NCBI GenBank assembly: GCA_946800325.1
Contig: OX326961.1
Coordinates: 35,297,043-35,361,042, forward strand
Direction of reading: 5' to 3'
DNA: 64,000 nt
Origin: Luzula sylvatica
Lineage: Eukaryota; Streptophyta; Magnoliopsida; Poales; Juncaceae
Numbering within the stretch: the first letter of the stretch is position 1; each line of letters begins with the position of its first letter. The notes below the pieces were generated by a model. The model saw nothing but the letters and a program-made list of their open reading frames with translations, did no database searches and was not told where the DNA came from. Below, one piece after another: positions 23,367-35,000 of this stretch. The position numbers were made by a program, and so were the translations under genes.

Positions 23367-23890
23367 GAGCTGGCAAAATCTGACCCGACCCGAAACCGAA
23401 AAATGTTGAAAAGTCAACGACCCGAAACCGAACCGAAACCGAATAACCCGAACCCGAAATGGAACCGAAACCGAATGACCCGAATCCGAAATCGACCCGA
23501 AACTGAATGACCCGAACCCGAAATCAACCAGAACCCAAATGATCCGAACCCGAAATCAACCCGAACCCGAATGACCCGAAACCCGAACTAATCCGAAACT
23601 CATGACCCGAATGACCCGAAATTTAAAAATATTATTGCTAAAATGTCTCGGAATCAATAAAATAAATCCCGAATTATCCGAAAACTAAATTTTCAAAAAA
23701 TCGAATGATTCGAAATCAAATTTTACGAAATCCGAATGATCCGAAAATCAAAATAACCAAGGCCCGAATGACCCGAAAACTGTAACTACCCGGAACTGAA
23801 TGATCCGAAAATCCAAACGACCCGAAACCGAATGACCCGAAAACCGAAACGATCTGAAATTGAATGACTCGAAAATCGAACGAATAAAAG
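23367..23890. repeat. Degenerate tandem array of 'gacccgaaa' units
   Basis: Starting at 'gagctggcaaaatctgacccgacccg', the motif 'cccgaatgacccgaaa' recurs with substitutions for about 520 bp. This resembles the arms of plant elements whose ends are runs of CCCGA. No coding sense. Confidence 0.75.
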
Positions 23891-23974
23891 GTTTCTTTTT
23901 GAAATTCATCAGGGTTTCTTTTTGAAATATCCAAAATATTTTTTTAAAAGGGTGTATGATTTGAGATGGACATT

Positions 23975-24487
23975 CGGTTGAACCGAACCGAACCGAATCG
24001 AATAAGAGCATATCAACTCAAACCGAACCGAATAAGAGCATATCAACTCAAACCGAACCGAATTATATTCAAACCGAACCGAACCGAACCGAGTAAAATT
24101 TGAACCGACTTAAAATCGAACGAATAAACCGAATTTCTTATTCGGTTTGTTCGGTTGAACCGAATAAGACGATTTATAATGACAAAATTCAAATTTTATT
24201 TAGAAAAAAAAATATAAAAATATAAAAATAAATCATATAGAATATAATTATATTATTTCTAATTTTACATATGTAATTTTAATTTTTTTTTAATGAATAT
24301 TATAAAAAACGTTAAAAATAATATTAATTCGGTCAATTCGGTTTAATCGGTTTTTAAAAAATCGAACCGAACAGAATAAACCGAACAATATCAATTTTTG
24401 AACCGAATCGAACCGAAAAATCGAAAAACCGAACCGATTAAACCGAATTCGACCAGTTAGGTTCGACTCCCAAATAAACCGAATCAT
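23975..24487. repeat. Element with 'aaccgaaccga' arms and a direct repeat of 'gaataagagcatatcaactc'
   Basis: The left arm (23,975-24,170) and right arm (24,330-24,487) are both runs of CGAACCGAA, separated by AT-rich DNA. The block around 'gaataagagcatatcaactc' is present twice in tandem (about 23,998-24,062). Probably a non-autonomous element. Confidence 0.6.
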
Positions 24488-25101
24488 TTGCCAATGATGG
24501 AACTCTATTATGTGATTTCTTATATTTTATTAGTTACTCATTGAAAATTTGATTTACATATATTTCCAATAAATATCAAATATTTTATTTGTTTAGTGAT
24601 ATTGCGTGTCTTGATATTTTGACTGATATTAATTATTAATTATTTCATTTATTTCCATGGTACTTTTATTGATAATTAAACGGTGTTAAGGCCATGTTAA
24701 AAAGATCAGGACAAGAAATAAAATTCTAGAATTATTAGGAGGCTAGTTCAAGCACCTCCAATAATTCTTTGGACCATACCCAACTGTCAACTCCACATTG
24801 AGTACAACCATATTTGTATTTTACAAATAAAAAGGGTACTTGTACTCTTTAAATTCATTCACACAATTTGAAGAATTAATAATTAAAGTTAAATCAAACA
24901 AATAAAATAAAATATGTGTTAAATTATGATGTTTTATATGTTCAATCAGATTTGTTTAATTATTCATTATATAATCATTTAAAGAGATTTTTAAGAGGAC
25001 TTGGTATCATAACTCTACTATTTATATATTAAATCAGATTTGTTTAATTATATCCCTTTTTTTTTTTTGCAAAAAAAAGACAACTAATTTAAATGGCTAG
25101 G
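24488..25101. other. AT-rich spacer
   Basis: No gene or clear element is seen. 'aatcagatttgtttaatta' occurs twice (about 24,945 and 25,034), a short direct repeat. Confidence 0.5.
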
Positions 25102-25149
25102 CCACCTTAACCAGGAATGGGATGCACAGCTGGAGCTGAGCCCCTTTAT
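25102..25149 (+). pseudogene. Fragment of PLAC8 exon 1 (5' part)
   Basis: The sequence from 'ccaccttaaccaggaatggg' through 'agccccttta' matches gene D exon 1 (62,602-62,650) nearly base for base, with a TAA where gene D has CAA. Similarity then stops. The remainder of the same exon seems to resume at 28,516, so the copy was split. Non-coding now. Confidence 0.7.
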
Positions 25150-25259
25150 GGCCCCCGGTTCACTTGTAAAGTTTTGATAGTTAGAATTAAAGTGTTCGTG
25201 TATAGAAATAGGAATTTGGAATTTGGAATTGATATCAAAACTAGATAAAGTCAGGGAAT

Positions 25260-25655
25260 TTGGAATTGATATTAAAATATGATCCAAATCCGACCGATGC
25301 GAGTAAGCTAAAGTCCGACCCGACCTGATTAAAAAGAATTTAAAAAAATCAAACAATCCGACTCGGACCGATCCAGGATTATATAATCCGAATCTTAAAT
25401 TAGATAGTTTATATCATTCCCGAACTTGACCAGATCCGAAACTAAGTAATTCGAGACTCGAATATAATACGAATCTAGTGATTGATTCAAATTTTATAGT
25501 TTGAAATTTTAGTTATTATTTGTGTCCGAAATTGAATTGAATTCAATCCCGATAAAACTTGAATCCAAAAAACCTAACTCAAATACTTAATTAAATCCGA
25601 ATATTACCCGGTCAAAAAAATGACCCGACCCATCCGATTTACCGCCTCTACTCAA
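25260..25655. repeat. Degenerate 'gacccgacc'-armed repeat
   Basis: It runs from 'aatccgaccgatgcgag' to 'tgacccgacccatccgatttaccgcctctac' and resembles the neighbouring CCCGA-rich repeats. No target duplication was recognised. Confidence 0.45.
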
Positions 25656-25913
25656 GTATGAGCTTGGAATGAATATTTGGTAGGTTAGGAGCGATAAAAG
25701 AGTGAATAATATTCTTTATAATTTTCTCTATTAGAAAATAGAGCTTGAAGTCTTGAGCTTGTAAACATTTATTAATATAATTAGTCAATAGAAATGGGAC
25801 ATTTAAGCTCCCTCTATTTTCATTAAAAAAAATTATGTATTGTATATTTGCACTTGTATATATTTTTTACTTTGACAATTATGTATTGTATATTTGCACT
25901 TGTATATTTTTTA

Positions 25914-27261
25914 GGGAAATTTTGAATAGTAGACCGGATTAAGTTTGGAATACCCGAAATAACCAACTTAGTTTGAAAATTTGGATTCTAACACTCTCGT
26001 GTAAACTCTTATTCAAAAGTCGAGAACATGGAAAACTGTCGACTTTTCAAAAGTCGAGACCTTGTTGATTCCTAATTAACCTGTTAACCCAGCTAAATCT
26101 GTCGACTTTTGAAAAGTCGAGTGTTCCACTTTCCGAGACAGCTCTCCTACCTGATCCACTTTGAAAAGTCGAGTGTTCCACTTTTCAAAACGCCTACCTG
26201 ATCGTCGCAGATTGTGAGAGTATTACCGACGGCCCGTCGCAGAAGAATTGTGAGAGTATTATCGACGGCCCGTCGCAGAAGACCCCATCACCTACCGCCC
26301 GTAGCAGATAGCGCCATTACCTACCGCCCGTAGCAGATAGCAGAGAGCATTAATTTGAACTATGTCTATTTAGGTTATTTGCTGGTTGGAGAAAGACGAT
26401 ATTTTGAGGAAGCTTAATTGGTGTTCGAAAACTATCAACTTTCCAGCTTAAATGGTGTTTTTTAATTCATATTAATATATTGTCTATTTGCTATTTTTGT
26501 CCAGGATTGTTTATATTTAGTTTGAATTTGATTAGTATTAAACTATGATTTGTAAAATGTGAGATATGTATGTTTGTTTGTGTCATTTTTGTTTCAATAA
26601 TTATTTTGAACTATGTGTATTTAGGTTAGTTGTTGATGATAAAAGACGAGATTTGGAGGAAGGTTAAGTGGTCTTCGAAAACGTTCAACTCATTAGCTTT
26701 GAATAAATAGTTGACTTTACATTTCATTCTGATGTTTTATGTATTTTTTTTGTTAGTACTTAATATTTTATTTATTTACATATTAGTTGATATAATAATA
26801 AATATAGTATTAATTAATATAATATTTTATATGTTAATCAATTATTATAATAATTAACATATTATTTAATATAATCTTTACCGACCGCCCGTAGCAAATA
26901 CTCTAGTTTTACCGACCGCCCGTAGAGGAAATCAAAGATACTTGTACCGACGGCCCGACACAAATACTGTACTCGTACCGACGGCCCGTCGCAAATGGAT
27001 TCACCGATGGTTCTGGGCATTATTTCCGACGGGTAAAATTGTTGGTAAAGATAAAATCTGTCTCGGGAAGTGGAACGCTCGACTTTTCAAAAGCCGACAG
27101 GTTTAGCAGGGTTAACAGGTTAATTAGGAATCAACAAGGTCTCGACTTTTGAAAAGTCGACAATTTTTCATGTTCTCAGAGTGTTAGAATCCAAATTTTC
27201 AAACTAAGTTGGTTATTTCGGATATTTCAAACTTAATTCGGTCTACTATTCAAAATTTCCT
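25914..27261. mobile_element. Mutator-like non-autonomous element with about 200-240 bp TIRs
   Basis: The first roughly 240 bp and the last roughly 205 bp are inverted copies beginning GGAAATTTTGAATAGTAGAC. Flanking nonamers tattttta-type (25,905-25,913) and tattcttta (27,262-27,270) match at 8 of 9 positions, as for MULEs. Each arm carries two copies of the 19-bp palindrome TCGACTTTTSAAAAGTCGA (26,039; 26,102; 27,079; 27,142). Inside both arms are repeats of the palindromic CGACGGCCCGTCG and the related 'accgcccgtagcag'. A block of about 100 bp is repeated directly at 26,345 and 26,600. No transposase is encoded. Confidence 0.85.
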
Positions 27262-27541
27262 TATTCTTTAATTTCATTAAAAAAAAATCATGCTATTTTT
27301 TTTTCTTTCATTTTTTGGTTTCCTACTCATGTTTGAATAAAATTGAACTTCAATTAATTTACACTTTATTTGAATGATCATCATTTTTTACTTTGACAAT
27401 TATATTTGTGTAATAATGTGCAATGATGTCAAAATTTCGATTAAACGACAATTAATCAGTAATTAAAAAACGAGTAAATGGAGAAGGTTCGGTAGTACTC
27501 TATCAATTGATGTCAATGATACTCGAATCCACAACCTCAGA

Positions 27542-27722
27542 ATTATATTAATCAGTAATTGATTGGAGATCAATTAATAATCAGTGGTCCAACGACTCAA
27601 TTATATTAATCAGTAATTGATTGGAGATCAATTAATAATCAGTGGTCAAACGACTCAATTATATTAATCAGTAGTTGACGATTAACCCTTAATCAATAAT
27701 AATCTTTGGTTGAACGATTCAA
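27542..27722. repeat. 58-bp tandem repeat, about three units
   Basis: The unit containing 'ttaatcagtaattgattgga' and 'aataatcagtggtc' starts at 27,542, 27,600 and 27,658; the third is degenerate. Confidence 0.85.
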
Positions 27723-28515
27723 TTACATGATAAGATCTCAGAATTAAAAAAAAAAAGTAGTTGGCCGATTTTGATGCAGTTTTGACTTTTTTACAGACTA
27801 ATCGGTTTTCATCTGTTTTTACCGTTTCTTTATTTATATACTAACAGGTGTAAAATCATAATTCAAAATTTGGACAAATAAGAATATGGCAATATTAGTG
27901 TGATGATTTTGAAATAAGAAAATCAGTGTGATGGTTTTTAAATTTGAATTGATAAGATAAGTCATTTAACTATAAGTATTACTTAATACATTTAAAAAAA
28001 AAACAAAAAAAACAAAAATTCAATACATGTTATGATAATTTAGGATATTTTAGTATTTATTTATATTATTTAATTTTATTAGTATTTAACGATATTTTTA
28101 ATTATTATCTTCAATTCGAAACATAATTGCGTTCTTATAGAAAATATATTTCCAACTGAACTTTTTACACAGTATATATTATTTTGGATGTATTCGGTCT
28201 GTTAATTTTATTATGTATTTGGCTAGTTGTGTAATAGAACATTATATTCTGAGAATATTTTAATTTCAATTTCATTTATTTTATATCTTTAAATATTTTT
28301 AAATATATTACATAATAATTTACTATTATCTGGCCCTCAAAATTTTGTTATAAAAATCTCTACAAATATTTTTTCTTTAAAAATATTTTCATGAGTAAAT
28401 AATTATTGTACAAGCCATACATATTATTTTGTATTGACTAAATTTTTTTTATGATTTAATTATTTTAACACCTAATTGTAATATTCATTATTTATTTTAG
28501 CAATATTGTTGATAG
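27723..28515. other. AT-rich spacer
   Basis: No gene or well-defined element is recognised. It is part of the DNA that separates the two halves of the broken PLAC8 exon. Confidence 0.4.
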
Positions 28516-28610
28516 CTTCACGTAATTCCATCTTGGTCTACAGGCTTTTGTGTCTTTTTCGACGTTGTTCGAAATTGTACGCAAGATTATATATCCATGA
28601 ATTATGATAT
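28516..28610 (+). pseudogene. Fragment of PLAC8 exon 1 (3' part) with start of intron 1
   Basis: 'ttggtctacaggcttttgtg' and 'ttcgacgttgttcgaaattgtac' match gene C exon 1 (44,359-44,405), and the similarity continues into intron 1 ('gattatatatccatgaattat'). It contains indels and has no downstream exons. It complements the fragment at 25,102-25,149. Confidence 0.7.
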
Positions 28611-29452
28611 TAATATTTTCAGTATTATTTTTGCATGATGAAAAGACCCATGTTAATTTATTTATTTTTATTTTAATATTTTCCGTATTATTTATATTTT
28701 CTATACTTAGTCTTGCCGTGTCACCAAAAATAAGAAAAAATAACATGCAAGTAATAAACAAAGAGAACGTACTGCATAAGAATGCACCTATATTTCAAAA
28801 CGCGCATAATTATTTAAACATATAATTAAAAACTAATTAAGAACTGTTCAACCGGAAGAACTGGTATATTAAAACATACTTATTCAAACCCACAATTTCA
28901 TCGAACTTGCAATAACCAATGAAATGTTGTTGGATTATTTAATATATTTCCTGACTCAAATTTCACTATTTTTTTTTCTCAATTTAACTTTTACAAAAAG
29001 AATTTCTCAAAGGGAAAACTTTACAATAAGAATAAAAGGAAACTTAAATTAATTAGATCTAGAATCAGAGAATCAACTAATGCACTCAAAATACATTTCG
29101 TTAATAGAAACACGACACATGTAAGTTTGACTTTTCTCAATTTTAAATGTATTTCTCCAATTATCATTGTATTTGTGCATTTCAAACGCAATCCAAAAAA
29201 ATATATAAATTGTCATACAAAGATATAAATCTGATCTATTTATCTAAAAAGAATTATCTTAAAAGATATTATACATATGAAAAGATATATCATATATTTC
29301 TATTTAGAAAAAATATATCATATATAATATATAATATATATGATACGTCTAAAAATGTATAACAAAGAGAAATATATAATAAATATAAAAAAATATAACA
29401 TGTATTGTATTTAAAAATATATATATCATGTATTTATTAGATATAAGATAAA
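28611..29452. other. Duplicated PLAC8-unit flank, no gene
   Basis: At 28,840-29,060 the phrases 'gttcaaccggaagaactggta' and 'ctttacaataagaat' match the flank of gene A at 10,395-10,610. Thus pieces of a PLAC8 unit persist here without the gene body. Confidence 0.5.
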
Positions 29453-29668
29453 TGAAAAAAATATAACACATAAATATATATCATACATCTAAATGAGATA
29501 CAAAACATTGATAAGAGATGATGATCGTTTAAGAGTGCGCCGAAGTGCATACAATTTTATCAAAAATAAAAAATCAACTGACATGTGTCATTAAACTATT
29601 GATGGTGTGTGCACGGGAGTGCATACTCGGAGTGCACAGTCTTGAGAGAGTTCTTTCTAGTTAAAAAA
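29453..29668 (+). repeat. Flanking duplicate block, copy 1
   Basis: About 215 bp from 'aaaaaatataacacataa' to 'agagagttcttt' are repeated with moderate divergence at 41,641-41,855, on the other side of the copia element. They include 'gatcgtttaagagtgcgccg' and 'gtgcacgggagtgcatac' type phrases. The block is an older tandem duplication, not the copia target duplication. Confidence 0.75.
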
Positions 29669-30625
29669 TGAAGGAATACAGTTTCAGGTCAACCGTAAAA
29701 TTGTACAAAAGGACACACGAACGTACGCGTTCGAGAAGACAGAATTGGGCGAAATAACACTGTGCGTCATGACGCACGATATGGTGTGTCATGACGCACA
29801 CAGTGTGTTATGTCTACTAGGTTGTGGACTTAGCCAAATTCAGGAAAAATATGGTCGTGCGTCATGACGGACCGTATGGTGCGTCATGACGCTAGAATGC
29901 GTATTTTGTCCAGTAACTTTTGGACTTCGTGCGTCATGACGGACCATATGATGCGTCATGACGCACGCGGTTAAAAGTTAGTTATACACATGGTGCGTCA
30001 TGACGCAGCTTGTGGTGCGTCATGACGGACTGTGTTAAAATGCTGTTTTCTGACAGTTTTGGTACACACGATTTGGTGAGTCCAAAAAGTGCCTTTTGGA
30101 TGTCCTTATCCTATTGAGTATAAATAGGATAATTCTCTCTCTTCAGATGGGGGTTCTGTGTGGTTTTCAGTTCATTGAATATTCCATTGAAAGTGAGACA
30201 CCTTTTGAGAGAAAAAGAGAGAAACCGAAAAAGGAGTTTTTCGGTTATTGAGAATCAATCGAAATTAAGCAAGTACACCAGTGCATCGTCTAGGCAGGTG
30301 CACCCGTGTCCGACGTCTTCCGACTCAAGGTGGATACGTGTGGAGGAGCAACATCTGGGGCTCTCCGTGGTGTTCGAACCAAAGGATTGAAGAACGAGAA
30401 CGAACGGTGAAAGACGCGTGGAGTGGGACGCGCGTATTGTCACCAACGTGACTGGAGAAAGAAGAAAGTGCAATCAACCCTTCGTGTGCAATCAATTTTG
30501 CACTGGTAATTGACTATCCTTCTTTGCATTGTACCTTCGTTATCGAGGCGTGATCTCGGGACATGGGAACCGGACCGGGCCTTCTTATCCGCTACGCGGG
30601 CCCAATGTCGGATCGATTCCCTTCA
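29669..30625 (+). mobile_element. 5' LTR-A of compound copia (957 bp)
   Basis: It begins TGAAGGAATACAG and ends GATTCCCTTCA. The U3 part has eight copies of the palindrome GTGCGTCATGACGCAC and close variants (29,763-30,030). A TATAAATA box is at 30,119-30,126, followed by a CT-rich stretch. The R/U5 part ends in a GC-rich segment ('ggaccgggcc', 'cgctacgcgggccc'). Confidence 0.9.
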
Positions 30626-30626
30626 G

Positions 30627-30638
30627 TGGTATCAGAGC
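30627..30638 (+). other. Primer-binding site, initiator Met tRNA
   Basis: TGGTATCAGAGC lies one base after the LTR. It is the standard complement of the plant tRNA-iMet 3' end used by copia elements. Confidence 0.9.
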
Positions 30639-30889
30639 GATCGCTGAGATTCGAGGGTCGAATCAAGTCGTATATTGTATGTACGCACGGGTTATCAAAG
30701 TTCGTACCCGTTTGCATGCAAATCGGTGATTGAAATGGAATTTCGATTAAAATCACAAGTGAATCACTAGAGATCAGTCATTGGATGTCTGAAATGATCT
30801 AGAGATGACCGTGGAAAGATTTCATGATCAATCGTTTTCGAAACGATGGAAAACTGAATCGGAATTAGGGCAGAAAAGGCAATCAGCGT

Positions 30890-31270
30890 GATGTGCGTCA
30901 TGACGCACGATCTGGTGCGTCGTGACGAACGCCATGGGATGCCACGGTACTGCGGGGATGCCAAGGGTGCGTCGTGACGCACGGAAACGTGCGTCATGAC
31001 GCTGGCTCTCTGAAGATTTTGAGTGTTCGTGCGTCAGGACGCAGCCTATGGTGCGTCGTGACGCACTGTACAAAATCCTGTGTAAAGTGTTACGCGAGGT
31101 TGGTGCGTCATGACGCAGCTTATGTTGCGTCGTGACGGACCATTCAAAATCAGGTTATGCGTCATGACGCAGCTTATGGTGCGTCGTGCCGCACAGTACA
31201 AAAATCCTGGGTAAAGAGTTACACGAGGTGGTGCGTCATGACGCAGCTTATGGTGCGTCGTGACGCACGA
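30890..31270 (+). repeat. Leader array of GTGCGTCRTGACGCAC palindromes
   Basis: About twelve copies of the same palindrome as in the LTR U3, alternating GTCATGAC and GTCGTGAC centres, are spaced about 20-50 bp apart between the primer site and gag. Spacers include 'agcttatggt' several times. Confidence 0.9.
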
Positions 31271-31534
31271 GTCCCTGGTTGCCAGATTAGTTTTTGACTA
31301 CAAACTTCGAAAATTTGTATTCTTTGCACCGATTTAATGCATATAAATTTAGTTAATTTTAGGATAATTAAGTCTCCCTAATTAGTCCATATGCACTAGA
31401 AAATCTTGTGATAGTGATATAATGTAATTATGTCATGAAATTAAACATGCATGTGCATGATCCCTCATAATATTTAAGTCATGAAAATGCCTTCCACACT
31501 CACAACCACTATGATCAGTACTATGTTTCACATG

Positions 31535-31715
31535 GGTTAAGGCCAAAGCCGACATGGGTTATTGTAGATATTGACGGGGTGGTAAGCGTTAAATAAGGAC
31601 TGATAAGGGTTAAGGCCAAAGCCGACTTATTAGTAGTTTATTTGAACGATATGATGAGTGTGGTTGTGACTTAACCATCCAAGCCAATAATGGTTAAGGC
31701 CAAAGCCGACTTGAT
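31535..31715 (+). repeat. Three copies of a GTTAAGGCCAAAGCCGAC leader motif
   Basis: The motif occurs at about 31,537, 31,609 and 31,690, each in a different context. The minus-strand copia remnant keeps three counterparts at about 56,877-57,063 although its coding region is badly decayed. Confidence 0.85.
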
Positions 31716-32038
31716 TGGAGTTCGGGGCATATATATGATGCACACACGGAACTGGGATTGTATAGGATACGATCCATCACCGAAATCCTGTAAAAGTTTA
31801 AGAGTCGCATTGGATGCCATTGGATATCATCCTACCTAAATAGCGAGATCCTACTCGTCTGCCAAAGCAACTTGTGGGAGGATCGTGATATATGGATCTT
31901 AAGTGTTATGGACTTGGAGTTCCGTATCGGTATGAGGGTTCTCGATTCGATAAAATAACACTGTAATAATTCATCATATAAGCCCTATAGGATAAGTACG
32001 CAACGTTAGTAATCAATCTTTATTTTCAATTGTAGAAC

Positions 32039-35000
32039 ATGTCTTCTAGTAACACCAACACCTTATCGATTAGATCGGTATTAGAAAAGAAAAAGCTAGT
32101 GGGACGGAACTATCTAGATTGGCACCGAAACCTGAGAATTGTTCTCAGGCAAGAGGGTAAAAGCCACGTATTGGATACGGAACTAGTGGAACCGGGCCCC
32201 GATGCTACGGCCGATGAAAATGCCGCGTTTGAGAAACTGAAGAAGGACTCAAATGACGTTACGTGCCTCATGTTGGCATGTATGGACGCTAGTCTTCAAA
32301 GGCAGTTTGAGGACTCGGATGCGCACATCATAAACGTTGTGCTCAAGGAAATGTTCCAAGAGCAGGAGCGTATTGAACGGTTCAGTACGCTCAAGGAGTT
32401 GGTAAACTGCAAGATGCCTTCGGGGTCTGCGGTGAGCACTCACGTTTTGAAGGTTCAAGCTCTCATAGATCATCTTGAGAAGCTATGAGAGAAATTGTCG
32501 AAGATTATGCAACAAGATTTGATTTTGTGTGCACTTCCTCCAATGTTTTCTCCGTTTGTGACTAACTATCACATGCATTCGATGGACAAGACGATCCCTG
32601 AGCTTCACGGAATGCTCAAGAATTATGAATCGGAGACGTTGAAGACGTCCGGAGAGAACAAAGCAAATGTTGCTGGTAATGTTCTCGCGATTCAGAATAA
32701 GGATCGTAAGAGATCAATGTCCAAAGGCAGTTCGGCTAAGAAACGTTCGAAGCCGAATAAAAGGGGAAAGGAGAAATCCAAGGATGAGACGTGCTTTCAT
32801 TGTCACAAGGCTGGACATTGGAAGCGCGATTGCAAGTCTTACCTCGAGGAGGTGAAGAAGGGCAAGGCGGTTTCAGCGACCGGCCTCTCAGGTATTAACG
32901 TTATTGAAGTTAATATTTCAACTATGACTAATTGGGTATTGGATACCGGTTGTGGGACTCATATTTGTCGAAATATGCAGGTTCTTCAAAATAGTCGAAG
33001 GTTGGAAAAGGGTGAAGTCGATCTACGCGTCGGAAATGGAGCAAGAGTTGCTGCGTTTGCCGTAGGAGTAGTTAATTTGACTTTACCTAGTGGACTTATT
33101 TTAGTACTAAATAATTGTTATTATGTACCGACATTATGTAAGAACATAATAAGTGTGTCGAAACTGGCCAATGATGGCTATGAATTCGTTATTAGGAATA
33201 ATGAGTTTTCGATATGTAAGGATTCTATTATCTATGGAAATGTTCTGTTAGAAAATGGTCTTTATGTGTTGGATTTCGATCACGGAAATAATAAGTCTAT
33301 ATATAACGTTAATGCAAAAAGGATTAACTCTAAAGTTGATAATCGGACTTTCTTTTGGCATTGTCGTCTCGGTCATGTGAATGAGAAACGCATTGCTAGA
33401 CTCCATAAAGATGGAATGCTAGACTCATTTGAATTGGATTCATTTGGGAATTGCGAATCTTGTTTACTTGGCAAGATGACTAAGGCGCCGTTCTCCAAGG
33501 TCGGAGAGCGGTCCAACGATCTATTGGAACTCATACATTCCGATGTGTGTGGACCGATGAGCATCGAGGCAAGAGGAGGCTATCGATACTTTGTTACGTT
33601 TACGGACGATCATAGTAGATATGGATATATCTATTTGATGCGTACTAAAGCGGAGACCTTTGAAAAGTTCAAAGAGTTTCAAAACGAAGTTGAAAATCAA
33701 CTTGGCAAGAAAATTAAAGCCATTCGATCGGATCGAGGTGGCGAATATTTGAGCTATGAGTTTGAAGATCATCTAAAAGATTGTGGAATAGTTCCACAAT
33801 GGACTCCGGCAGGAACGCCACAATGGAATGGCGTGTCCGAGAGGAGGAATCGGACCTTGTTGGACATGGTTCGCTCTATGATGAGTCAAACTTCCCTTCC
33901 AAAATCGTTTTGGGGATTTGCCCTTGAGACAGCGGCTTTCTTGTTGAACCGCATACCTTCTAAATCGGTACATAAGACGACGTATGAGATGTGGTTTGGA
34001 AATTCTCCAAAGTTGTCTTTTGTTAAGATTTGGGGTTGTGAAGCATATGTTCGAAAATTGATTTCGGATTAGCTCGAACCCAAATCTGAAAAATGTTTAT
34101 TTGTCGGGTATCCTAAGGAAACAAAAGGATATTATTTCTATCTTCCAATCGAAAATAAAGTTTTCGTAGCTCGAAGAGGAGTCTTCCTTGAGGAGGATTT
34201 TATCTCTAGGCGAGTGAATGGGACTGAAATAGATCTTGAAGAAATTCGAGACCCGCAAACGAATGTTGAACCGATGAACGCTGATCCGATTTCCTCAAAT
34301 GTTGAGGATCCGGAGTCAAGTGCACAAGGCGCAGTTCGTAGATCGGGTAGGATTCGTCAAGAGCCTATACGATATGGTTTTATCGTGGCAAATGACGATG
34401 AAGTCGAATTCATAGATGATGAACCGACATCTTATCGCCAGGCTATGAAAAGCGAAGATTCCGATAAGTGGCAAACTGCCATGAAATCCGAGATTCAATC
34501 CATGTACGATAATCAAGTTTGGAACTTGATTGATCCACCTCCCGGGGTTAAACCAGTGGGATGTAAATGGGTCTTCAAGAAGAAGACCGACATGGATGGG
34601 AATGTAAACACTTATAAAGCACGGCTTGTGGCGAAAGGTTTCAAACAAATTCATGGTGTAGACTATGAAGAAACGTTTTCTCCAGTAGCAATGCTTAAAT
34701 CCATACGGATCTTACTTGCTATTTCTGCGTATTATGATTACGAGATTTGGCAAATGGATGTCAAAACCGCATTCCTTAACGGGAACTTAGAAGAGGATGT
34801 GTACATGACACAGCCCGAGGGTTTTGTCGATTCGAAGAGTCCGAATAAAGTGTGCAAGTTGCAACGATCCATTTATGGATTGAAGCAAGCTTCTCGGAGT
34901 TGGAATATACGTTTCGATGAAGTTATACGAGAATATAATTTCGTGAAAAACGTAGAAGAACCCTGTGTATACAAGAAGGTTAGTGGGAGCCGCGTAGTAT

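Noticed and set aside
27542..27722. Regularly spaced repeat considered as a CRISPR-like array
   Set aside because: Contiguous 58-bp tandem repeats without unique spacers in plant nuclear DNA.
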